Positions 23,656 through 30,343 of a stretch of DNA of 64,000 bases are shown here, in pieces. Under the pieces are notes generated by a model, which saw nothing but the letters and a program-made list of their open reading frames with translations, was not told the DNA's origin and made no database searches. Origin of the DNA: JAWMQL01 sp033283165 (GTDB lineage Bacteria > Pseudomonadota > Gammaproteobacteria > Pseudomonadales > Halieaceae); contig JAWMQL010000001.1 of the NCBI GenBank assembly GCA_033283165.1, positions 558,001 to 622,000 on the forward strand, read 5' to 3'. Numbering within the stretch: position 1 is the first letter of the stretch; each line of letters starts with the position of its first letter. Both the position numbers and the translations under genes were made by a program.

Positions 23656-26262
23656 TCAGTCGAGCAGTTCGCCGCCCACGTTCGCCTGGGCGGCGGCTAT
23701 GCGCGCCACCGGAACCCGGTAGGGGCTGCAGGAAACATAATCCAGGCCCAGGTCGTGGCAGAAGCGGATAGATCGCGGGTCCCCCCCGTGCTCGCCGCAG
23801 ATGCCGTATTTGATACCTTTCTCGCGCGCCCGCGATTCCTCCACCGCCATCGTCATCAGGCGCCCGACTGCCCGCTGGTCGAGCGACACGAAGGGATCCG
23901 TCTCTATCAGCTTGTGGGTGAGATACTCGGGAATGAACTTGCCGGCGTCGTCGCGTGAAAAACCGTAGGTCATCTGGGTCAGGTCATTGGTGCCGAATGA
24001 CATGAACTCGACCGAGGAGGCCAGGCGGTCGGCGCCGAGGCAGGCCCGCGGCGTCTCCATCATGGTGCCGATCTTGTAGGGCACAGACAGGCTCTGCTTG
24101 TCCAGAACCTGGCGAATCCCGTTATCGATCAGTTCGTGTACGAAACGAACTTCCCGCACGTTGACCACCAGGGGAATCATGATTTCGGGCTGCGGTTTGT
24201 AACCCTGCTCGATGGCCTGGACTGCAGCGCCGATGATAGCGCGTACCTGCATCTCGGTAATTTCCGGGTAGACGACCGACAGGCGGCAACCGCGGAAGCC
24301 CAGCATGGGGTTGACCTCCGCCAGGTTTTCGGCCCGCTCGCGGATCTCGGCAGTGGACAGGCCGAGGCGTTCCCCCAGCGCCGCCATGTCTTCTTCCGTA
24401 TGGGGCAGGAACTCGTGCAGCGGCGGGTCCAGCAAACGCACCGTCACTGGCAGTCCGTTCATCACCTTGAACAGTTCCAGTATGTCCTGCTGCTGGAATT
24501 CCAGTAATTTGTCGAGGTACTTCTCCCGCTCGTCCCGCTCCTCGGCCAGGATCATGCCGCGCATGATGTCAATGCGGTCGCTATCGAAAAACATGTGCTC
24601 CGTGCGACACAGGCCTATGCCCTCGGCGCCCAGTTCCCTTGCCTTGGCGGCGTCTTCCGGTGTTTCGGCATTGGCCCTGACTTTCAGGCGGCGGTGTTTG
24701 TCTGCCCAGCCCAGCAAGGTCTGGAAGTCTGGGGAAGAACTTGCCTCGGTCTTGGGAATGTCTCCCAGCATGACCTCGCCGGCGGTGCCGTCCAGGGTGA
24801 TCACGTCGCCGCGGCGGATAACCACTCCCTCGCTGGTGGTCGCGGTACCGGCACCGTAGTCGATGCTCAGTCCGCCGGCGCCGGTAATTGCGCATACCCC
24901 CATGCCGCGTGCGACCACCGCAGCGTGAGAGGTCATACCGCCCAGTTCGGTCAGGATGCCCTGGGCCACTTTCATGCCGTGGATATCCTCGGGCGTGGTT
25001 TCGCGGCGCACCAGGATCACCCGGGTGCCGTCTGCTGCGACCTCTACCGCCTCGTCCGCGGAAAACACCACCTGGCCGGTGGCGCCACCGGGGCTGGCCG
25101 GCAGGCCCCGCGCGACGATTTCTGTTTTGGCCTCCGGGTCGATCATGGGGTGGAGGAACGCCTCCACGTGTTCCGGGGAAACCCGCAGCAGGGCTTCCTT
25201 CTCATCGATCATTCCCTCGTTGACCATGTCCACGGCGATCTTGATCGATGCACGTCCGGTGCGTTTGCCGCTGCGGGTTTGCAGCATGTAGAACTTGCCT
25301 TCCTGTACCGTGAACTCGATGTCCTGCATATCGCGGTAGTGTTTTTCCAGCAGGGCCTGGGTTTCGTACAGTTCCTCGTAGACGGCGGGCAGGCGGCTTT
25401 TCAGGGCCTCGATGGGCTCCGGCGTCCGGGTGCCGGCCACCACGTCCTCCCCGGCTGCGTTGAACAGGAATTCACCGAAAAAATGGTGCTCCCCGGTAGA
25501 AGGATTGCGGGTAAAGGCCACACCGGAGCCGGAATCCTCGCCAAAATTACCGAATACCATGGCCTGGACGTTCACCGCCGTGCCCAGGGACTCGGGGATA
25601 TTGTTCATTTCCCGGTAGACGTTGGCCCGGGGTGTGTGCCAGGAGAGGAACACGGCCTCCACCGCCAGCCGCAATTGTTCGAACGGGTCCTGGGGAAAGT
25701 CGGTGATCTGTTTGAAAATGTCGACAATGGCCTGCCAGTCCTCGGCACTCATGTCCGTGTCCAGGATCATGCCCCGCTGTTCCTTGTAGGCGCCCAGTTC
25801 ATGCTCGAACTTTTCACCGTCCACGCCAAGTACCACGTCGGCGAACATCTGGATGAAGCGGCGGTAACAGTCGTAGGCGAAGCGCGGATTGGCGGTTTTC
25901 TGCGCCAGCCCCTCGGCGATTTCGTCGTTGAGTCCCAGGTTGAGAATGGTGTTCATCATGCCCGGCATGGACACGGGCGCACCGGAGCGGACCGAAAACA
26001 ACAGCGGGTTGCCCGGGTCGCCGAAGCGTGCCCCCATTTTCTTCTCCACCAGGTCCAGCGCCACCCGGTACTCCTGCTCCAGCAGGTTCGGCAGCCGGTT
26101 ACCTGCCTGGAAGAAATCTCGACAGGTGGGTGTCGTGATGATGAAACCGTAGGGCACGGGCAAGCCAAGGTTGGTCATTTCGCACAGATTGGCACCTTTG
26201 CCGCCGAGCAGTTCGCGGTCGTCCTTGCTGCCCTCATCGAACAGGTATACGCGCTTGGCCAT
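23656..26262 (-). CDS. ppdK: Pyruvate, phosphate dikinase
   Basis: 868 aa, close to full length. It interconverts pyruvate, ATP and phosphate with PEP, AMP and PPi. The N-terminal nucleotide-binding domain begins LGGKGANLCEMTNLGLPVP. The swivelling domain carries the phospho-histidine in GGMTSHAAVVARGMG (His446). The C-terminal PEP/pyruvate TIM barrel has GLCRTEHMFF, GTNDLTQMTYGFSRDD and the catalytic Cys in YGICGEHGGDP. A GAGGAGACTCC site precedes the start. It would feed gluconeogenesis or work as an alternative to PEP synthase. A 16-bp tandem repeat lies just upstream. Confidence 0.95.
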   Translation of the reverse strand: MAKRVYLFDEGSKDDRELLGGKGANLCEMTNLGLPVPYGFIITTPTCRDFFQAGNRLPNLLEQEYRVALDLVEKKMGARFGDPGNPLLFSVRSGAPVSMPGMMNTILNLGLNDEIAEGLAQKTANPRFAYDCYRRFIQMFADVVLGVDGEKFEHELGAYKEQRGMILDTDMSAEDWQAIVDIFKQITDFPQDPFEQLRLAVEAVFLSWHTPRANVYREMNNIPESLGTAVNVQAMVFGNFGEDSGSGVAFTRNPSTGEHHFFGEFLFNAAGEDVVAGTRTPEPIEALKSRLPAVYEELYETQALLEKHYRDMQDIEFTVQEGKFYMLQTRSGKRTGRASIKIAVDMVNEGMIDEKEALLRVSPEHVEAFLHPMIDPEAKTEIVARGLPASPGGATGQVVFSADEAVEVAADGTRVILVRRETTPEDIHGMKVAQGILTELGGMTSHAAVVARGMGVCAITGAGGLSIDYGAGTATTSEGVVIRRGDVITLDGTAGEVMLGDIPKTEASSSPDFQTLLGWADKHRRLKVRANAETPEDAAKARELGAEGIGLCRTEHMFFDSDRIDIMRGMILAEERDEREKYLDKLLEFQQQDILELFKVMNGLPVTVRLLDPPLHEFLPHTEEDMAALGERLGLSTAEIRERAENLAEVNPMLGFRGCRLSVVYPEITEMQVRAIIGAAVQAIEQGYKPQPEIMIPLVVNVREVRFVHELIDNGIRQVLDKQSLSVPYKIGTMMETPRACLGADRLASSVEFMSFGTNDLTQMTYGFSRDDAGKFIPEYLTHKLIETDPFVSLDQRAVGRLMTMAVEESRAREKGIKYGICGEHGGDPRSIRFCHDLGLDYVSCSPYRVPVARIAAAQANVGGELLD

Positions 26263-26334
26263 GGAGTCTCCTCAGGGAATTGCAGCTTGCTCGCAGCGCG
26301 CGAGTATACCCGATAGCCGTTCGACCCCATAGCC

Positions 26335-26422
26335 GGGCGACCCAAATTCCGGGCGACCCAATTTCCGGGCGACCCAATTTCCGGGCGACCCAAATTCCGG
26401 GCGACCCGATTTTCGGGCGCCA
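26335..26422. repeat. 16-bp tandem repeat, five copies plus a partial
   Basis: Unit CGGGCGACCCAAATTC, in five consecutive copies from 26335 (26335, 26351, 26367, 26383, 26399), ending with CGGGCGCC. The copies differ only at the AAATTC/AATTTC/GATTTT part. The array starts 73 bp upstream of the ppdK start codon and ends 22 bp before the stop of the upstream LLM gene on the same strand. It may affect ppdK expression or be a variable-number repeat. Confidence 0.9.
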
Positions 26423-26444
26423 CGGTCGACCGGCGCGCCGGCCG

Positions 26445-27329
26445 TCAGCGTCTGGCGAGCAGGTCGGCCAGCCGGTCGATCTCCGCCAGTTCGGCGGTGA
26501 CCGGGACCAGGAACAGTTCCTCGCAACCTGCGGCGGCGGCGTTATCCAGGGCCTCGCTGACGCTGTCGGCGGAGCTTCGGTGGACCGACTCAGCCATCAT
26601 GGTAGCGATCTCCGGTCCGGCGATAGCCAGGTAATCGTAAACATAGTCGTACAGTTTGCGCTGGCCGTCATCCGCCAGGCTGTACCAGAAGCCCCCCAGA
26701 CGATAGGGGCGTCCCTCACGGCCCAGTTCCTGCCAGGCCTGGTCGAACTGGTTGAAGCTGTGTTCGAGCTCGGCGCGTTCGCCGTTGCCGGACCAGGCGT
26801 ACAGGCCGCCCGCCCAGTGGGCACAGCGCGCAATACTCTTGGGTCCCATGGCCCCGGACAGAATCCGCGGCCCGCCCGTCGTCCCGGGCGCCGGGCCGAT
26901 GCTGCCCGCACCGGGGATGATTTCTTCCCCGGCCCACACCCGGCGCATTTCGGCGACCTGGCGGTCCATGCGTCCATAACGCCCGGTGAATTTTGCGCCC
27001 ACGGCCTCATAGTCTTTTTCCCGGCCGCCGTAACCGACCACGATCTGCCGGACCCGGCCGCCTGACAGGATGTCCAGTGTGGCCACCTCCTTGGCGACCC
27101 GTACCGCGTTGTGCATGGGCAGAACGTAGAGCGTGGGGGTGATTTCAACCCGCTCGGTTGCCATTGCCGCGGCGGACAGGACCACGCGCATGTCATAGGT
27201 GGGCCCATGTACCCGCTCACCGCAGGAGATGCTGTGGAAAGGCCCCTCGTCAACCCGCTTGAACCAGGCGAGGTAATCGTCCCGGGTCAGTCCGGCTTTC
27301 ATGTAGGGCAGGCAGATACCAATTTTCAT
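26445..27329 (-). CDS. LLM-class flavin-dependent oxidoreductase
   Basis: 294 aa with a GAGGACGCACGC site upstream of the ATG. Luciferase-like features: KIGICLPYMKAGLTRDDYL, AMATERVEITPTLYVLPMHN, AVRVAKEVATLDILSGGRVR, then GYGGREKDYEAVGAKF and GAMGPKSIARCAHWAGG. It is not close to the two TIGR03617-type proteins in the window. It is divergent from one of them (27415) across 85 bp and upstream of ppdK. The substrate is unknown. Confidence 0.8.
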   Translation of the reverse strand: MKIGICLPYMKAGLTRDDYLAWFKRVDEGPFHSISCGERVHGPTYDMRVVLSAAAMATERVEITPTLYVLPMHNAVRVAKEVATLDILSGGRVRQIVVGYGGREKDYEAVGAKFTGRYGRMDRQVAEMRRVWAGEEIIPGAGSIGPAPGTTGGPRILSGAMGPKSIARCAHWAGGLYAWSGNGERAELEHSFNQFDQAWQELGREGRPYRLGGFWYSLADDGQRKLYDYVYDYLAIAGPEIATMMAESVHRSSADSVSEALDNAAAAGCEELFLVPVTAELAEIDRLADLLARR

Positions 27330-27414
27330 GCGTGCGTCCTCAGTGCTTTTCCCTATGGTAGCCCAGCTGGTAGTCTGTGCCGTTCGGGATACTGAACTGA
27401 CGGTAACTATCGGA

Positions 27415-28425
27415 ATGAAAATTGATGGGCCATTTTACGCGCAGCTGGCAGATGCGGCAGGCGAGGCCCGGCGCCTCGTTGATATCGGCTATGACGGTGT
27501 CTACACCCTGGAGGGCAGCTGGGATCCTTTTCTGCCCCTGGCGCTTGCGGCTGAGCACGCGCCCGGACTGGATATCGCGACCGGTATTGCCGTGGCCTTT
27601 CCGCGCAACCCGCTGCACCTGGCCTACCAGGCCTGGGACCTGCAGAAGTTTTCCCATGGGCGGTTCCTGTTGGGGATAGGCTCCCAGGTGAAAGCCCATA
27701 TTGAAAAACGCTTCGGGGTGGAGTTCGACCCACCGGCACGACGTATGCGCGATTACATACTGGCCCTGAAAGCGATTTTCGAGTGTTGGCAGGAGGGCGG
27801 CGAACTGGACTATCGCGGTGAGTTCTACCGCCATACCCTGATGACCCCCATGTTCAATCCCGGACCCAACCCGTTCGGCGCGCCGCCTGTGCTGCTCGGG
27901 GCGCTGGGTCCGGTGATGACCCGGGTGGCGGGGGAGGTTGCCGATGGCCTGATTGTGCACCCCTTCAACAACCTGCGTTACATCAGGGAGCACACCTTGC
28001 CCCAGGTCCAGCGCGGCCTGGAAATCGCCGGACGCTCGCGGCAGGATTTCCTGTTGCAGGTCAACGCCATTGTGATAACGGGCGAGGATGAGCAGGCCAT
28101 GGCTACAGCGACCGACAGTGTTCGTTCCCTGCTGGGTTTCTACGCCTCGACCCCGGCCTACCGCCCGCCCATGGAGGCCCTGGGTTATGGCGACCTGCAG
28201 CCCGAGTTGAACCGGCTGTCCAAGGAGGGCCGCTGGGATGAACTGGCCGCGCACATCGACGAGGATTTCCTTGCGGCATTCTGTACCCGGGGTCACCCGC
28301 GGGACATCGCCGGTCTGTTGCGGGATCGCTATGGCGAACTCGCCGATCGGCTGGCGATCTACGCGCCCTACAGCGCCCCGGACGCCCTGTGGCGAGACAT
28401 CATTACCGGACTGAAGGGCGGCTGA
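27415..28425 (+). CDS. LLM-class (TIGR03617-like, F420/FMN) oxidoreductase
   Basis: 336 aa from the ATG at 27415; the longer frame back to 27328 overlaps the divergent LLM start and is rejected. It is a clear paralogue of the protein at 4814-5842, sharing AFPRNPLHLAYQAWDLQK, GRFLLGIGSQVKAHIEKR, MFNPGP, GPVMTRVAGEVADGL and GFYASTPAYRPPMEALGY. The ribosome site is weak. A lipoprotein gene begins 2 bp after its stop, which suggests an LLM-lipoprotein-lipoprotein transcript. Confidence 0.82.
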   Translation: MKIDGPFYAQLADAAGEARRLVDIGYDGVYTLEGSWDPFLPLALAAEHAPGLDIATGIAVAFPRNPLHLAYQAWDLQKFSHGRFLLGIGSQVKAHIEKRFGVEFDPPARRMRDYILALKAIFECWQEGGELDYRGEFYRHTLMTPMFNPGPNPFGAPPVLLGALGPVMTRVAGEVADGLIVHPFNNLRYIREHTLPQVQRGLEIAGRSRQDFLLQVNAIVITGEDEQAMATATDSVRSLLGFYASTPAYRPPMEALGYGDLQPELNRLSKEGRWDELAAHIDEDFLAAFCTRGHPRDIAGLLRDRYGELADRLAIYAPYSAPDALWRDIITGLKGG

Positions 28426-28427
28426 GG

Positions 28428-29180
28428 GTGTTGTATTCCCGGCTGGTCGGGCCAGTTCAGTCCGGGCCGGAGGCCTCCCGGTCCTGTCGTGCACGGCCCG
28501 GGCGCTTTATTCCCCCGGCTCTGCTCCTGCTGGTATGCGTGGCCTGCAGCAGCCCCAAAACGCAGCCAATGGGGGCTGCCGACCGCCGGTTGGACCTCAG
28601 CGGGGCGTGGGAACTGGACTATAGCCAGAGCGATAACGTGCGAACCGAATTTGAACGCCTGTTGAGCGAATTGCGCCGGCAGCAGGAGCGGGCCAGCCCC
28701 GGTGGCAATACCAATCGTGCCGGTGTCGTACTCGGTGGCAGCGGCCAGCACAACAGCGGCCAGGCACTGCTCGGCCTGGCCCAGATGGCCGAGCTCATTA
28801 CGGAGCCGGCGCTGCTGGAAATCAGCCAGGATGAGCACAGCGTACAGGTCAAGCGCGAGGGCAGTTTTGCCCTGCACTGTGAATTCTACGACGGGCAACC
28901 GAGTCGGGTGGAAAACCCCATGGGCAGTGAGGTGTGTGGCTGGGCGGGGCACCAGTTGCAGTTCCTGATCAACCTGCCCGAAGGCTTGACCATTCGCCAT
29001 GTTCTCACCCGCGGCCAGCGCGGCGAGCGCCTCAGGATTACCACGACCGTGTGGTCGGACAGCGTGACCTGGCCCTTTACCGTGAACCGGGTATACAACC
29101 GCTACGATCCGGAAGCGGCCGGTTACCGCTGCAAACAGACTCTCACCCGGGGCAGGGTATGTACCACCGAATCTTCCTGA
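28428..29180 (+). CDS. Putative lipoprotein of unknown function
   Basis: 250 aa from GTG 28428, 2 nt after the LLM stop, with AAGGGCGG upstream. No ATG lies near the signal. A hydrophobic stretch (FIPPALLLLVCVAC) ends in a lipobox Cys at about residue 40, after an unusually long basic n-region. The mature part has a LSGAWELDYSQSDNV start reminiscent of secreted lipocalin-type domains, a Gly/Ser/Asn-rich linker, and a beta-rich C-terminus with several Cys. No family was recognised. It overlaps the next lipoprotein gene by 22 nt, so the two are probably one functional unit. Confidence 0.6.
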   Translation: MLYSRLVGPVQSGPEASRSCRARPGRFIPPALLLLVCVACSSPKTQPMGAADRRLDLSGAWELDYSQSDNVRTEFERLLSELRRQQERASPGGNTNRAGVVLGGSGQHNSGQALLGLAQMAELITEPALLEISQDEHSVQVKREGSFALHCEFYDGQPSRVENPMGSEVCGWAGHQLQFLINLPEGLTIRHVLTRGQRGERLRITTTVWSDSVTWPFTVNRVYNRYDPEAAGYRCKQTLTRGRVCTTESS

Positions 29181-30343
29181 TAACGCTGCTGGCCCTGCTG
29201 GCCGGGTGCGCTGCCAACGAGCCCCGGTCTCCGACCCCTGCGGCCGTGCCGCTGGCGGTAGACACCGGCAACTGGCCGCCGCCCCTGGGTGAGGTGGTAC
29301 TTCAGACCGCGACGTCTGGCGGGGCCCGGCCAGGCGAGGCCCGGCCAGGCGAGGCCCGGCCAGGCGAGGTCATGCTCGATGTGGGTCTGGTGATGTTCGA
29401 TGCGGGCATCCCCGAGGATGCTGCCAGTCATTCTCGACTGGGCATTTTTCCCGATATCCGGCAGGCGGAGGCGCAGTACCTGCCGGTACTGTTGCGGCAG
29501 GCGCTGGTCGACAGCGGTGCCTGGGGTGTGGTGCGGGTCTTGCCGCGGCCGGACGTCTCCAGCGAGTTGCTGGTGGAGGGGCGTATTCTGCACTCGGACG
29601 GCCTGCGGCTGGTTCTCGAAATCAGCGCGCGCGACGCCTCGGGCCAGATCTGGCTGGAACGGGTCTACCACGATGAGGCTGGCGAGGCGGACTATCCTGT
29701 CAAGCCGGGTGATGATCCCTTCGCCGACCTGTACCGCGCGATCGCCAATGACCTGCTGGCCAGGCGCGAACAGCTCGCCGTATCAGACTACCGGCGGATT
29801 CGCCAGGTGAGTCTGTTGCGCTACGCACAGGGGTTGTCTCCCGAGGCCTTCAGCGGTTACCTGGCCAGTGGCGAAGACGGCCGGTACCGGGTACAGCGCC
29901 TGCCTGCCGAGGACGACCCGATGGTGTCCCGGGTGCAGCGTATCCGCAACCAGGAGTACCTGTTCATCGACACGGTGGACGAGCAGTACACTGAACAGCG
30001 GGAGCAGCTTGCCGCCACCTACGACCTGTGGCGCCAATACGGTCGCGAACAGGCCCTGTACCGGGAGCAATACCCACAACGGGTGGCAGAACGGGAGCGC
30101 CATGGCAGCCGCGGCAGTTTCGTGGCCATGGAGCAGGCCTACAACGCGTACAGGTCGAGCAAGATACAGGAGCAGGATCTGCGCGAACTGGCGGCCGGCT
30201 TCAACAACGAGGTCGCGCCAACGGTAATCAGTACTCGCGGGCGGGTGTTTCGCCTGGAGGGCAGCCTGGAGTCGCGGTACGCCGAATGGCGGGAAATTCT
30301 GCAGGCTATTTTCGCCCTGGAGACCGGGCTCCCCGGCGGTTGA
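29159..30343 (+). CDS. Putative lipoprotein with a Pro/Glu repeat
   Basis: 394 aa from the ATG at 29159; the longer in-frame ORF is not needed. Signal MYHRIFLITLLALLAGC has a lipobox (LLAGC, Cys17). A linker contains three copies of a five-residue unit ARPGE, encoded by a perfect 15-bp repeat. Next is a domain with YLPVLLRQALVDSGAWGVVR and ELLVEGRILHSDGLRLVLEI, similar in outline to periplasmic CsgG/LPS-type alpha-beta folds. A long helical Glu/Gln/Arg-rich C-terminal half follows. No family was recognised. Its 3' end overlaps the convergent RND gene by 38 nt. Confidence 0.62.
   Translation: MYHRIFLITLLALLAGCAANEPRSPTPAAVPLAVDTGNWPPPLGEVVLQTATSGGARPGEARPGEARPGEVMLDVGLVMFDAGIPEDAASHSRLGIFPDIRQAEAQYLPVLLRQALVDSGAWGVVRVLPRPDVSSELLVEGRILHSDGLRLVLEISARDASGQIWLERVYHDEAGEADYPVKPGDDPFADLYRAIANDLLARREQLAVSDYRRIRQVSLLRYAQGLSPEAFSGYLASGEDGRYRVQRLPAEDDPMVSRVQRIRNQEYLFIDTVDEQYTEQREQLAATYDLWRQYGREQALYREQYPQRVAERERHGSRGSFVAMEQAYNAYRSSKIQEQDLRELAAGFNNEVAPTVISTRGRVFRLEGSLESRYAEWREILQAIFALETGLPGG
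29324..29368. repeat. 15-bp in-frame tandem repeat, three copies
   Basis: GCCCGGCCAGGCGAG is repeated three times without a mismatch (29324, 29339, 29354) inside the lipoprotein gene. It encodes repeated ARPGE and keeps the frame, so copy-number change would alter linker length. Confidence 0.9.

Noticed and set aside
24595..26316. 573-aa plus-strand open frame over ppdK
   Set aside because: It is the antisense of a well-matched pyruvate phosphate dikinase, has no protein motifs and is composed of biased codon-shadow residues.
26335..26422. CRISPR array
   Set aside because: Units are only 16 bp and directly adjacent, with no spacers and no cas genes; it is a simple tandem repeat.
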